A stretch of 64,000 nt of DNA, taken from positions 82,683-146,682 of the forward strand of contig CAYJLC010000002.1 of the NCBI GenBank assembly GCA_964370735.1, written 5' to 3'. Origin of the DNA: CAYJLC01 sp964370735. GTDB lineage: Bacteria > Bacillota > Clostridia > Oscillospirales > Butyricicoccaceae. The translations under genes were made by a program, and so were the position numbers. The notes under the pieces were generated by a model. It ran no database searches and had not been told where the DNA came from. It saw only the letters and a program-made list of their open reading frames with translations. This document shows, piece after piece, positions 1 to 9,188 of this stretch. Within the stretch, counting starts at the first letter, position 1. Every line of letters starts with the position of its first letter.

Positions 1-291
1 GGAATTCCTTTAACATCTGGTTTTGTTAGCAAATGGTATCTTGCAAGGGGTGCAGTTGAGTTTGAAGGAATAATCGGAATTATTGTGATAATGATATCAG
101 CAGTTTTAACTGGGGGATACTTATTGACTGTTTCATATAGTGCTTTTTTTGCAGTTTATATGGCAAAAGGACTAAATGATGGTTCGAAAATGCTTTTAGT
201 TCCGATAGGAATTTTATGTGCATTTATTGTGATTTTTGGGATTTATCCACTTCCACTTATTGAATATATAAGTGCGATTTTTGGAATATAG
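1..291 (+). CDS. Proton-conducting membrane transporter subunit (NuoN/MrpD-like), 3' end only
   Basis: The reading frame is open from base 1, so this is the C-terminal part of a longer protein whose start lies outside the window. The visible part opens with GIPLTSGFVSKWYLA, close to the conserved late segment of complex I/Mrp antiporter proton-channel subunits, followed by two hydrophobic helices. The family moves H+ (or exchanges H+ for Na+) across the membrane within Mrp antiporters, complex I or membrane-bound hydrogenases. Two further proton-channel-like subunits follow on the same strand, so this is a multi-subunit membrane complex. Which complex it is cannot be decided because the upstream genes are missing. 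Confidence 0.75.
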   Translation, partial: GIPLTSGFVSKWYLARGAVEFEGIIGIIVIMISAVLTGGYLLTVSYSAFFAVYMAKGLNDGSKMLLVPIGILCAFIVIFGIYPLPLIEYISAIFGI

Positions 292-301
292 GAGGTTATT
301 T

Positions 302-1762
302 ATGAATTATTTAATTATCCTTCCAATACTTTTATCGCTCGTAGGGGCAGCAATTATTCGTACTAGAAAATATAAATCGGAAAAATCACTTGCATATACA
401 GTGGTAATACTGACAAGCATAGTTTCACTCTCAATTTTTGCAGTATCATATTTTTTCTTTGGGAAAGAACTTGTTTTGATAGATATCACAAATATCTTGC
501 AAATCGGCTTTAGAATAGATGGTTTATCGGTAGTATTTGCTGTTCTTGTTAGCTTTTTATGGCCACTTGCAACGCTTTATGCAACGAAATATATGAAACA
601 TGAAGGAAATATGGTAAAATTCTTTATGTATTATATCATAACGCTAGGTGTCGTAATTGGACTTGCTTTTGCAAGGGATATGATAACGCTGTATCTATTT
701 TATGAGCTACTCACGTTTATAACGCTACCATTAGTAATCCATAATAACAAAGAGCGCGATTTGCACGCAGGCAGAATTTACATACGATATTCTGTTTTCG
801 GAGCATCATTATCGTTTTCAGGAATGATGATTTTTGCGTACTATACTGGTGATTTAACATTGAGTGCAAACCCTATTATAAATATTCCAGAAAATCAATA
901 TTTACTTATCGCATATTTGCTTATGTTTATAGGATTTTCTGTAAAAGCAGGGGTTGTTCCATTTCACAGATGGCTTACAGCAGCAGGTGTTGCACCGACG
1001 CCTGTGACGGCACTTTTGCACGCAGTAGCAGTAGTAAAATCAGGTGCATTTGCAGTTATGAGAACAACGTTTCACCTTGTTGATTTGAATTATTTTAAAG
1101 GCACATGGGTTCAATATGCAATAATGATTTTCTGCATGATTTCGATTATTATAGGCTCCTCAATGGCTATGAAAAGCAAGCATTTAAAACGACGTTTTGC
1201 GTATTCAACTATTAGTCAGATGTCCTATATTTTGCTTGCAGTGTCTACAATGTCTAAACTTGGTCTTGTGGCAGCGCTTATGCATCTTGTGTTTCACGCA
1301 GTTATTAAAATAGTTATTTTCTACACAGCTGGTAATGTTATTTACACAACGCATAAAGATTATGTAGGCGATGTAGAAGGCTATGGAAAAATTATGAAAA
1401 TATCGTTTATAACATACACGATAAGCAGTTTAGCACTTGTTGGAATACCTCCGTTTGGTGGGTTTATATCAAAAATTGCTATCGCGCAGAGTGTGATTGA
1501 AGTAGGTGGAAATATCGGATTTTTAGGAATTGCGACACTTATGTTCTCGGCACTTTTAACAGGGATGTATTTATTCCAAGTGGCTTCGCTTGCGTTCATA
1601 CCTCACAATGATTTTGACAAAAAGCGTCTTCATCACACAAAAGAAGCACCAAAGGCTATGATAGTACCAATGGTGATTATTACAAGCACAATGATAATTT
1701 TATCATTATTCTCATCAGATTTATATAATTTCATCGAAAAAATAGTCGTAGGAGGTATATAA
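302..1762 (+). CDS. Proton-conducting membrane transporter subunit (NuoM/MrpD-like)
   Basis: A 486-residue, almost entirely hydrophobic protein with about 14 predicted membrane helices. It shows the family hallmarks: a helix with a conserved glutamate (LYLFYELLTF, about residues 124-133), the lysine helix KAGVVPFHRWL with APTPVTALLHAVAVVKSG following, and a histidine-bearing helix (LMHLVFHAVIK). These residues form the half-channels of complex I/Mrp/Mbh proton-channel subunits. The start at 302 is preferred over an in-frame ATG at 272 because AGGAGG at 291-296 lies just before it and the 272 start would overlap the previous gene. It is spaced tightly between two other channel subunits. The exact complex (Mrp antiporter or hydrogenase-type) is not resolved. 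Confidence 0.85.
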   Translation: MNYLIILPILLSLVGAAIIRTRKYKSEKSLAYTVVILTSIVSLSIFAVSYFFFGKELVLIDITNILQIGFRIDGLSVVFAVLVSFLWPLATLYATKYMKHEGNMVKFFMYYIITLGVVIGLAFARDMITLYLFYELLTFITLPLVIHNNKERDLHAGRIYIRYSVFGASLSFSGMMIFAYYTGDLTLSANPIINIPENQYLLIAYLLMFIGFSVKAGVVPFHRWLTAAGVAPTPVTALLHAVAVVKSGAFAVMRTTFHLVDLNYFKGTWVQYAIMIFCMISIIIGSSMAMKSKHLKRRFAYSTISQMSYILLAVSTMSKLGLVAALMHLVFHAVIKIVIFYTAGNVIYTTHKDYVGDVEGYGKIMKISFITYTISSLALVGIPPFGGFISKIAIAQSVIEVGGNIGFLGIATLMFSALLTGMYLFQVASLAFIPHNDFDKKRLHHTKEAPKAMIVPMVIITSTMIILSLFSSDLYNFIEKIVVGGI

Positions 1763-1763
1763 T

Positions 1764-3644
1764 ATGAATATTTTACTTCCGGTTATCGTTTTAACGATAT
1801 TAGTATTAGGTTTTTTGATGTGTTTTCTCAAAAAAGACAATATTTTATGGCGAACTTCATTAATTATTGTGAGCCTGAATTTAGTTGCAACAATTGTAGT
1901 AGCATTTACGTTTAATTCGGAAAATACACCAGTGATTTTGCCGTTATTTTCAGATTTTGGTATAATTTTTAGATTAAATGAAGTTGGATTAGTCCTTTCG
2001 GTAATCGCGAGTGTCGCGTGGCTGATAAGCATTATTATAAGCCGAGAATATTTTGCGAAAATGAAAGGAAATCTTACGAGATATTATGCCACTATAATCA
2101 TAACTTTGGCATCAACTTTAGGTATTTTTTATTCAGGCGACCTGTTTACACTGCTTGTTTTCTTTGAAATCATGTCGTTTGCAAGCTTTTTCTGGGTGAT
2201 TTTTGATGGAGATGCACACGCTATTCGTGCAGGAAAAAGATATTTAGCATATAGCGTTATCGGTGGACTTGCAATACTTTTTGGTATTTTTATGCCATAC
2301 TTCTTTGGGGAAAATATCAGACCAAATTACGAATATTTAGCTGCATTTTCTATGTTTATAGGGTTTGGAATTAAGGCTGGCGCGCTTATGTTAAACGACT
2401 GGTGTCCGACGTCTTATAGATATTCACCATCGCCAGCAACAGCGATTTTATCGGGTGTTTTATCAAAAGCAGGGGTATATGGCGTGCTTTTAATTGGGCT
2501 TGATTTGATGTATGGTGACCATAATTGGGCAATTTTCATACTTTTAATGAGTGTTTGCACTATGATTTATGGTGGGGTATTTGCATTTTTTAGCAGAGAT
2601 TTAAAGAAAATTTTTGCATTTTCATCCATTTCACAAATCGGATTTATCTTATTTGGTATCGGTACATATAATTTACTAGGCGAGCATAATTTATATGCTT
2701 CTTACGGAATTATTTTCCACACAATAAACCACAGCATTATAAAAGTGATTTTATTTAGCCTATCAGGGATAATTTATCAAAATAAACACACGCTCAAGCT
2801 AGGTAAACTCGAAGGTTTTGGCAAGGGCAAAAAATGGTTGCATGCCATGTATTTAATGGCTTCGGCGTCGCTTATGGGTGTACCATTATTTAGTGGCTAT
2901 GTGAGCAAAACACTTTTGCATGAGTCGGTATTAGAACTTGCACATGTTTCGAGTAATCTTTCTGGGATTTATGGAATTTTCGATATTTTATTTACCTTTG
3001 CAGGCGCATTAACGACGTGTTATGTCATTAAAACATATATTTGCTTGTTTGTTAGACGAGGAAAACACGAAGAAATTCGAACGTATGTCACTTTTAAAAC
3101 AAAAATAACTATTACAGCACTTTGCGTATTTATGATGTGCTTAGGACTGTTTCCTAATGTGATTTTTGGTGAAATTGGTGAGTTTGTGAGCCATTATATG
3201 AATACACATCATAATGGAGAAATTGCGTATTTTTCGCTAACAAATCTGCAAGGTAGCCTTATTTCTATTAGTTTAGGTGTGTTGATTTATGTGTTTATAG
3301 CAAGATATTCGGTAGCACATATCGATGGGTATAATGACTACCAACGCGATATTTATAGTTTGGATAAAAAATATTACTTGCCAATAATTTCGTGTTTAAG
3401 CTTTTTTGGAGCAATAGTTGCGAGATTGTTTGATGTCATTGCCGATGTTGTAATTGTCATTATGAACAGAGTTTTATATAAATCGGTAGAAATTCCGATA
3501 GAGTTTTTCGAGGGCAAAGAGGATGGTTTTGACAAAACGAAACCAGAAATTCATATTACCTATTCGCTTTCATATAGTTTATTATTATTCGGTATAGGTT
3601 TTATATTCACGATAATTTACCTAGTCGTAGTAGGTACAAACTAA
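1764..3644 (+). CDS. Proton-conducting membrane transporter subunit (NuoL/MrpA-like length)
   Basis: A 626-residue polytopic membrane protein that begins 1 nt after the preceding gene. It has the same channel motifs: LLVFFEIMSF (glutamate helix), GIKAGALMLNDWCP (lysine helix) followed by SPSPATAILSGVLSKAG, and a histidine helix (IIFHTINHSIIK). Its length, with an extended C-terminal part (about residues 470-626) carrying extra helices, is closer to NuoL/MrpA-type subunits than to the roughly 490-residue MrpD type. It is the last gene of the operon and is followed by a strong terminator. The ion coupled (H+ or Na+) cannot be read from sequence. Confidence 0.82.
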   Translation: MNILLPVIVLTILVLGFLMCFLKKDNILWRTSLIIVSLNLVATIVVAFTFNSENTPVILPLFSDFGIIFRLNEVGLVLSVIASVAWLISIIISREYFAKMKGNLTRYYATIIITLASTLGIFYSGDLFTLLVFFEIMSFASFFWVIFDGDAHAIRAGKRYLAYSVIGGLAILFGIFMPYFFGENIRPNYEYLAAFSMFIGFGIKAGALMLNDWCPTSYRYSPSPATAILSGVLSKAGVYGVLLIGLDLMYGDHNWAIFILLMSVCTMIYGGVFAFFSRDLKKIFAFSSISQIGFILFGIGTYNLLGEHNLYASYGIIFHTINHSIIKVILFSLSGIIYQNKHTLKLGKLEGFGKGKKWLHAMYLMASASLMGVPLFSGYVSKTLLHESVLELAHVSSNLSGIYGIFDILFTFAGALTTCYVIKTYICLFVRRGKHEEIRTYVTFKTKITITALCVFMMCLGLFPNVIFGEIGEFVSHYMNTHHNGEIAYFSLTNLQGSLISISLGVLIYVFIARYSVAHIDGYNDYQRDIYSLDKKYYLPIISCLSFFGAIVARLFDVIADVVIVIMNRVLYKSVEIPIEFFEGKEDGFDKTKPEIHITYSLSYSLLLFGIGFIFTIIYLVVVGTN

Positions 3645-3652
3645 ATAATTTG

Positions 3653-3684
3653 ATGTGCTGTTACGCGTGTGACAGCACATTTTC
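3653..3684 (+). terminator. Intrinsic terminator of the proton-transporter operon
   Basis: ATGTGCTGT at 3653-3661 pairs with ACAGCACAT at 3672-3680 around a 10-nt loop and is followed by TTTT. It sits 9 nt after the last stop codon of the operon. Confidence 0.8.
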
Positions 3685-3870
3685 ATCATATATAAAGGTG
3701 CTAATTTTAAATAATTGCGACAAAATACAGAATAAATAAGCAAAAATCAAAATTGGAAAATATTAGTTGAATTATTTTTAGTTATAGGATAAATGCACAA
3801 AAAATGCTCTTGAATTTATTTAATTTGACGAAATGTAAAAAATCGCTTACAAATTTGTTCAAAGTGACAA

Positions 3871-3898
3871 TGACGTATTGCACAAAAATAATACGTTA
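3871..3898. repeat. Inverted repeat upstream of the LacI-family gene
   Basis: TGACGTATT (3871-3879) and AATACGTTA (3890-3898) share a 7-bp inverted arm ACGTATT/AATACGT around a 10-nt spacer. It lies upstream of the predicted -35 box in an otherwise featureless AT-rich stretch (3685-3942). It could be a regulator site, but it does not match the 14-bp operator seen twice nearby, so this is only a candidate. Confidence 0.25.
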
Positions 3899-3942
3899 AA
3901 TTAATGCAAAAAGCTGAAAATATTTTTTTTGTTATTAAAGCA

Positions 3943-3971
3943 TAGACAAGTGGAAAAAGTTATGTTATTAT
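3943..3971 (+). promoter_or_regulatory. Predicted sigma-A promoter of the LacI-family regulator
   Basis: TAGACA (3943-3948), a 17-nt spacer and TATTAT (3966-3971). Each box differs from consensus at one position. The expected transcription start falls just before the operator at 3984, so repressor binding there would block its own transcription. Confidence 0.55.
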
Positions 3972-3983
3972 ACAAATACAAAA

Positions 3984-3997
3984 TAAACACGCGTTCA
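3984..3997. promoter_or_regulatory. LacI-family operator, copy 1 (autoregulatory)
   Basis: TAAACACGCGTTCA is a near-palindrome with the central CG typical of LacI/GalR operators. It matches the site at 5051-5064 closely (12 of 14 positions), including the TAAACxCGxGTT core. It lies between the predicted transcription start and the ribosome binding site of the regulator gene. Confidence 0.6.
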
Positions 3998-4012
3998 AAA
4001 GGAGTTGGAGTT

Positions 4013-5020
4013 ATGAACACTGAGCAAATTGCAAAGCTTGCAAATGTGTCGCGTAGCACAGTTTCGAGAGTTTTGAATAATTACAGCAATGTTCCTTCTA
4101 AAACAAGAGAGAAAGTTCAAGCAGTTATTGACGAGTATGGATATACTCCGAATCACTTCGCAAGAAGCCTTGCAGGTGCATCTTCTAATATCGTAGGTAT
4201 TTTTATCGCCGATATTAATGATACAAATAGCTCGGACGAATGGATTGGGATAAATTCTCCGTATAATATGGAACTTTTATCGAGTCTTATCAGTCTTTTG
4301 AAAGAAAAGGGATATATCGCATTAGTAAATATCATAACCGACCCAAAAGAGTTTTCAAGTCTTAAAGAAATGTTTGAAACCAAGATGATTTTTGGTGGAA
4401 TTTTCACAGGTTTTCCGCATAGAACTAAGGAACTTGTAGAAATTTCTCAGAAATATAATTCGGTTTTCATAGACCAGTTTTCAGAAATTGACGATAAGAA
4501 CAATTACGTTAAAATTGTTAACTGTGATAATTTGATTGGGGGATATGAGGCTACAAAATATTTAATAGAAAATGGTCATACAAATATCCTTCATATCGAG
4601 GGTGACGAGAGGCTTTCTTCTATTAAAAGAAAAGTTGGTTATTTGCAGGCAATGAATGATTTTGGGGGATATAAAACTCAAATAATTACGGGTCATTACA
4701 AGGAAGATGTTGCCTATAAAGCGATGAATGATTATCTTAAAGAAAATAAGCCGACGGCTGTTTTTGCAGGAAATGATATAATGTCGCTAGGTGCTATTAA
4801 AGCAATTACTGATAATGGGTACAAAATTCCAGAAGATATCTCGATTATAGGGTTTGATAATCTAAAAGTTGCAAATTGGCTTAATTTAAACCTAACAACT
4901 TTCGATGTTTCGCTAAAAGAAGTCGCTAAATCTTGTTTAAAGCAGCTATTTTCAGATGATGCAAAGCATCTTTTGCATAAACCTGAATTAGTCGAAAAAG
5001 CTACGGTTAAAAGAATCTAA
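4013..5020 (+). CDS. LacI/GalR-family transcriptional regulator of the alpha-galactoside locus
   Basis: A 335-residue protein. Residues 2-26 form the LacI helix-turn-helix (TEQIAKLANVSRSTVSRVLN) and the rest is a periplasmic-binding-protein-like sugar-sensing domain ending with the usual FDNLKVANW and LTTFDV segments. The start at 4013 follows AAAAGGAG at 3997-4004; an upstream in-frame ATG at 3929 would add residues unlike the family and lies before the predicted promoter. Matching operators occur in front of this gene and of the downstream symporter, so it probably represses both itself and the symporter/alpha-galactosidase genes until a galactoside (or a derivative) is bound. The inducer is inferred from the neighbours. 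Confidence 0.88.
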   Translation: MNTEQIAKLANVSRSTVSRVLNNYSNVPSKTREKVQAVIDEYGYTPNHFARSLAGASSNIVGIFIADINDTNSSDEWIGINSPYNMELLSSLISLLKEKGYIALVNIITDPKEFSSLKEMFETKMIFGGIFTGFPHRTKELVEISQKYNSVFIDQFSEIDDKNNYVKIVNCDNLIGGYEATKYLIENGHTNILHIEGDERLSSIKRKVGYLQAMNDFGGYKTQIITGHYKEDVAYKAMNDYLKENKPTAVFAGNDIMSLGAIKAITDNGYKIPEDISIIGFDNLKVANWLNLNLTTFDVSLKEVAKSCLKQLFSDDAKHLLHKPELVEKATVKRI

Positions 5021-5038
5021 ATTAGTTTAGATTTTTTT
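5014..5038 (+). terminator. Weak terminator overlapping the regulator stop codon
   Basis: AATCTAAA (5014-5021) and TTTAGATT (5026-5033) form an 8-bp AT-rich stem with a TTAG loop followed by five Ts. The stem includes the stop codon of the regulator. It would partly separate the regulator from the symporter/galactosidase unit. Confidence 0.5.
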
Positions 5039-5050
5039 ATATAAACAAAA

Positions 5051-5064
5051 TAAACGCGTGTTTA
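5051..5064. promoter_or_regulatory. LacI-family operator, copy 2 (before the symporter)
   Basis: TAAACGCGTGTTTA is a 14-bp palindrome with a single mismatched pair, centred on CG. It lies 30 nt before the symporter start and just upstream of AAGGAG (5081-5086). It is the better copy of the site at 3984-3997. Confidence 0.65.
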
Positions 5065-5093
5065 TAGAATGAATTTATTTAAGGAGAAGAATT

Positions 5094-6833
5094 ATGACAG
5101 CAATTTTAATTTCGTTTATCGTATTCTCAGGAGCAGTAGGTTTAATAACTTACTTCAAAACAAAAAATGACACTCTTTCAACATCGGATGGTTACTTCTT
5201 AGGGGGAAGAAGCTTAACTGGTGGAGTTATCGCAGGTTCATTACTTTTAACAAACCTAAGTGCAGCAAGCTTTGTTGGTATGTCAAGCCAAGCTTATCAA
5301 CAAAACATGGCAGTTATGGGCTGGGAAGTAGGTTCAGGGATTACGCTTATTATCGTAGCACTATTTTTAGTTCCACGTTACTTAAAACAAGGTATCACAA
5401 CAATTCCTGATTTTATAGAATCAAGATTTGATGGGGGAACTAGAAAATTTATAACAATTCTTTTCTTAGTTAGTTACATCGTAAATATGCTACCAATCAC
5501 ATTATATTCTGGTGCGGTAGCTATGGGTCAAATTTTTGACATCGCAGGTATTTTTGGAATTTCTTATGCACAATCTATCTGGCTTATGGTATGGGTTATT
5601 GGAATTATTGGTGCTATTTATGCTATCTTCGGTGGTTTAAGAGCGGTTGCAATTTCTGACTCAATCAACGGTATCGCACTTGTTATCGGTGGACTTTTAG
5701 TTCCAGTTTTTGCATTACTTGTAATTGGTCAAGGCGATTTATTTAGCGGATTTGATTTATTCATCAACAGCACTCCAGAGAAGTTTGACGCTATCGGTTC
5801 AGAAGATAGTTTCCTACCAATTTCAACTATGTTTACAGGGCTAGTTTTAGTTAACCTTTACTACTGGGGTACAGACCAATCAATCATCCAACGTGCTTTA
5901 GGTGCTAAAAATCTTAAAGAAGGTCAAAGAGGCGTAATTTATGCTGGATTTTTAAAAGTATTAACTCCACTTATGGTTATCATTCCAGGAACAATGGCAT
6001 TCCAAATCTTCGGTGGTGGCATTGAAAATATGGATGCAGTTTACCCACAACTTGTAAGTAAAGTTTTACCAGCTCCACTAGTTGGTTTCTTTGCAGCAGC
6101 ATTAATGGGAGCAATTTTAAGTACATTCAACAGCGTACTAAACTCAGCATCAACTTTATTCGCATTAAATGTTTATAAACCAGCTAAAAAAGGCAATGTT
6201 ACAGACGATAAATTAATCAAAGTTGGTAAAATTTTCGCACTTGTTATCGCAATTATTTCTATGTTTGTAGCACCACTTATCTTAAACGCACCAAAAGGAT
6301 TATTTGACTATTTACAAACAATCAATGGTTTCTTCAATGTTCCAATTTTCACAATTATCTTTATGGGTTATATGACAAAAAGAGTGCCACCAATCGCTGC
6401 AAAAGTTGCTATAACTTTCTTCGTAGGTGTTTACGCATTAACTCAAATTCATACATTCTTCCCAACTTTCCAAGTGTTTAACACAGGATTACATTACCTA
6501 CATATTTCTGCAATCTTATTTGTTTTATCTTGCTTAATTATGTACATCATTGGTAAAGTAAAACCTATGGAAGAAGATTATGTAATGCCAATTTCAAATG
6601 TAGTTGAAATGGAGCCTTGGAAACACAGATACACTTTCAGTGGTTTCGTAGTTTTCGTAATGCTTGGTATGTATGTCGTATTCTCTAAAATAGGTATCGC
6701 AAGAGAAGGCGGAATGGGTGTTGATACAGTTATCGCACTTGTAATAATCGGTGCAATTTGTGCAGTAGGGTCAATCGCAATAGATAGAGCTGTTAATAAA
6801 AAAGCTACACAAACGATTTCTGAAAAGGAATAG
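5094..6833 (+). CDS. Sodium:solute symporter (SSS family), probable galactoside/sugar uptake
   Basis: A 579-residue membrane protein of the SSS/SLC5 family, with about 14 hydrophobic helices. It begins with a short outside segment and then the family pattern YFLGGRSLTGGVIAGSLLLTNLSAA, with LYYWGTDQSIIQRALGAK (about residues 257-275) as the conserved SSS signature. The family couples Na+ entry to sugar, amino acid or carboxylate uptake. Overall layout resembles the YidK-type sugar symporters. Directly followed (21 nt) by an alpha-galactosidase and controlled by a galactoside-type repressor, so uptake of melibiose, raffinose-type sugars or galactose is the likely role. The substrate is an inference from context. 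Confidence 0.87.
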   Translation: MTAILISFIVFSGAVGLITYFKTKNDTLSTSDGYFLGGRSLTGGVIAGSLLLTNLSAASFVGMSSQAYQQNMAVMGWEVGSGITLIIVALFLVPRYLKQGITTIPDFIESRFDGGTRKFITILFLVSYIVNMLPITLYSGAVAMGQIFDIAGIFGISYAQSIWLMVWVIGIIGAIYAIFGGLRAVAISDSINGIALVIGGLLVPVFALLVIGQGDLFSGFDLFINSTPEKFDAIGSEDSFLPISTMFTGLVLVNLYYWGTDQSIIQRALGAKNLKEGQRGVIYAGFLKVLTPLMVIIPGTMAFQIFGGGIENMDAVYPQLVSKVLPAPLVGFFAAALMGAILSTFNSVLNSASTLFALNVYKPAKKGNVTDDKLIKVGKIFALVIAIISMFVAPLILNAPKGLFDYLQTINGFFNVPIFTIIFMGYMTKRVPPIAAKVAITFFVGVYALTQIHTFFPTFQVFNTGLHYLHISAILFVLSCLIMYIIGKVKPMEEDYVMPISNVVEMEPWKHRYTFSGFVVFVMLGMYVVFSKIGIAREGGMGVDTVIALVIIGAICAVGSIAIDRAVNKKATQTISEKE

Positions 6834-6854
6834 TTTTTAAAAAGAGGGATTAAA

Positions 6855-9068
6855 ATGATAAAATTTAGCAATAACACATTCCATTTATCAAATGAAAAAA
6901 TAAGTTATATTTTTAAAATAATGCGAAATAATCAACTAGGACAACTGTATTTTGGCAAGAAAATACGTCATAAAGATGATTTTGACCATCTTTTAGTTGA
7001 ACGAGGAGTTATTTTAGCACCGTGTACTTTTGAGGGAGATTTAGACTTCTCCCTTGAAGTCTTAAAACAAGAGTATCCATCGTATGGTACGGGTGATTTT
7101 CGTGACCCTGCATACCAATTAACAATGGATAATGGTAGCAGAATTACAAATTTTGAATATAAAAGCCATGAAATAATCAAAGGTAAAAACAAATTAAAAG
7201 GCCTGCCTCAAACTTATGGTGACAATGTTGAAACGCTTGAAATTACTATGTTTGATGCGTTAATAAATGTTGAAATGGTATTAAAATATCATCTTTTCGA
7301 AGGTTTTTCTGGGGTTGTTCGTTCGGCAGAATTTAGAAATAATTCAAGCCAAAGTGTTTCAATTAACCGTGCAATGTCGTTAAGTTTAGACTTGTATGAC
7401 GATAACTACGAAATGATTACACTAGACGGAGCTTGGTCGCGTGAGCGTCATGTTTCAACTCGTAAGCTTGAAAAAGGTGTTCAATCGGTATCGAGTGCTA
7501 GGGGAGCAAGCTCGGCTATGCATAACCCATTTATGGCACTGAAAAGACCAAATGCAACAGAAAATTCAGGGGAAGTGCTTGGTTTAACGCTGATTTACAG
7601 TGGTAATTTCCTAGCGCAAGCAGAAGTTGATGCTTATGATGTAACTCGTATGATGATTGGTATTAATCCGTTTGAATTCGAGTGGGTTTTAGGCGAGAAT
7701 GAAATTTTCCAAACACCAGAGGCAGTTTTAGTATATTCTGACACTGGAATAAACGGAATGAGCCAAAATTTCCACGATTTATTTAGAAATAACTTAATTC
7801 GTGGTAAATATAAAGATAAAACACGTCCTATTTTAATAAATAACTGGGAAGCAACTTATTTTGACTTCAACGAAGAAAGCATTTTAGGTATCGCATCAAA
7901 AGCAAAAGATTTAGGCATCGAACTTTTCGTTTTAGATGATGGCTGGTTTGGCAAGCGTGATAACGACCAAACATCTTTAGGGGATTGGTCAGTTTATCTT
8001 GAAAAATTACCTAATGGAGTCGATGGGTTAGCTAAAAAAATCAACGATTTAGGACTTAAATTCGGATTATGGTTTGAGCCTGAAATGGTAAATGAAATCA
8101 GTGAGCTTTACAAAACACATCCAGATTTCGTAATCAAAACTCCGAATAGAAAAATGTCTTACGGCAGAAATCAATATGTTTTAGACTTCTCAAGACCGGA
8201 AGTTGTTGACTATATCTTTGAAAAAATGTGTGAAACTATCGATAAAGCAAATATTTCATATATTAAATGGGATATGAATAGAAATATCACAGAAAGTTAT
8301 AGTTTAAGCCTAGAACCATCAAGACAAAAGGAATTTTTCCACAGATATATCCTTGGTGTGTATGAGCTTTATGAAAAATTAATCGAGAGATTTCCTGAAA
8401 TTCTATTTGAATCTTGTGCTTCTGGTGGAGCGAGATTTGATGCAGGGATGTTATATTACGCGCCACAAGCGTGGGCGAGTGATGATACTGATGCAATCGA
8501 GCGTTTACATATTCAATATGGAACATCTATGGTGTATCCGATTTCATCTATTGGTAGCCATGTAGCAGCGATACCAAATCATCAAGTTTTGAGAAAAACA
8601 AGCATTGAAACGCGTGCAAATGTTGCTTATTTTGGTACTTTTGGTTATGAACTTAATGTTAATGAAATGAGAAGTATAGATGCACTAAAAGTTTCTGAGC
8701 AAATCGAGTTTTTCAAAAAATATCGTGATGTTATATCAAAAGGCGATTTTTATAGATTGCAAAAAGGCAATATTTACAGCTGGATGGTTGTGTCTAAAGA
8801 TAAGAAAACAGCTATTCTTGGTTATTATAAAATTTTAGCAACACCAAATACTTCGCTTAAAAAAGTGAATTTAGTTGGACTAGATGAAAACTTTGAGTAT
8901 GAATGCAATGGAAAAACATATTTCGGCGATGAGCTTATGAATATAGGGCATATCGTTGAAACTGAGTTCACAGGGTTAATTCAAAGTGATAAATTTAAAG
9001 GAAAATACACTTCTGGTGAAGACAAAGGCGACTTTACTTCTCAAATATATGTATTTGAAGCGAAATAA
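6855..9068 (+). CDS. aga: Alpha-galactosidase, glycoside hydrolase family 36
   Basis: A 737-residue enzyme of typical GH36 length (about 730) that hydrolyses terminal alpha-1,6-galactosyl residues from melibiose, raffinose and stachyose. Seen: the N-terminal beta-sandwich, then the TIM-barrel with LDDGWFGKRDND, the nucleophile motif KWDMNR (Asp473) and the acid/base region SDDTDA (Asp543/544), plus the substrate-binding SCASGGARFD. There is no signal peptide, so the substrate is cleaved in the cytoplasm after uptake by the adjacent symporter. AGAGGG lies just before the ATG. It is the last gene of the locus. Galactose-processing genes are not in the window. Confidence 0.94.
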   Translation: MIKFSNNTFHLSNEKISYIFKIMRNNQLGQLYFGKKIRHKDDFDHLLVERGVILAPCTFEGDLDFSLEVLKQEYPSYGTGDFRDPAYQLTMDNGSRITNFEYKSHEIIKGKNKLKGLPQTYGDNVETLEITMFDALINVEMVLKYHLFEGFSGVVRSAEFRNNSSQSVSINRAMSLSLDLYDDNYEMITLDGAWSRERHVSTRKLEKGVQSVSSARGASSAMHNPFMALKRPNATENSGEVLGLTLIYSGNFLAQAEVDAYDVTRMMIGINPFEFEWVLGENEIFQTPEAVLVYSDTGINGMSQNFHDLFRNNLIRGKYKDKTRPILINNWEATYFDFNEESILGIASKAKDLGIELFVLDDGWFGKRDNDQTSLGDWSVYLEKLPNGVDGLAKKINDLGLKFGLWFEPEMVNEISELYKTHPDFVIKTPNRKMSYGRNQYVLDFSRPEVVDYIFEKMCETIDKANISYIKWDMNRNITESYSLSLEPSRQKEFFHRYILGVYELYEKLIERFPEILFESCASGGARFDAGMLYYAPQAWASDDTDAIERLHIQYGTSMVYPISSIGSHVAAIPNHQVLRKTSIETRANVAYFGTFGYELNVNEMRSIDALKVSEQIEFFKKYRDVISKGDFYRLQKGNIYSWMVVSKDKKTAILGYYKILATPNTSLKKVNLVGLDENFEYECNGKTYFGDELMNIGHIVETEFTGLIQSDKFKGKYTSGEDKGDFTSQIYVFEAK

Positions 9069-9071
9069 TAA

Positions 9072-9104
9072 AAAAACTGCTTTGCTTTTGCAAGGCAGTT
9101 TTTA
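9072..9104 (+). terminator. Terminator of the alpha-galactoside operon
   Basis: AAACTGC and GCAGTTT arms with an inner TTGC/GCAA pairing, followed by a T-run, start a few bases after the aga stop codon. Confidence 0.8.
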
Positions 9105-9156
9105 GTATTTAAAAAAGTTTTATCAGAATAAAGTGAGATAGAATTTGACATAATAA

Positions 9157-9183
9157 AAGCGTAAGATTATCCGTCTTACGCTT
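9157..9183 (-). terminator. Terminator of plsC (minus strand)
   Basis: A perfect 10-bp inverted repeat, AAGCGTAAGA (9157-9166) and TCTTACGCTT (9174-9183), lies immediately downstream of plsC. On the minus strand it is followed by TTATTATG, a short T-rich tail. Confidence 0.65.
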
Positions 9184-9188
9184 AAAAT

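Noticed and set aside
3834..3851. A catabolite-responsive element (cre) from TGTAA...TTACA
   Set aside because: The arms fit but the spacing is 18 bp rather than the 14 bp of cre and the centre does not match, so it was not called.
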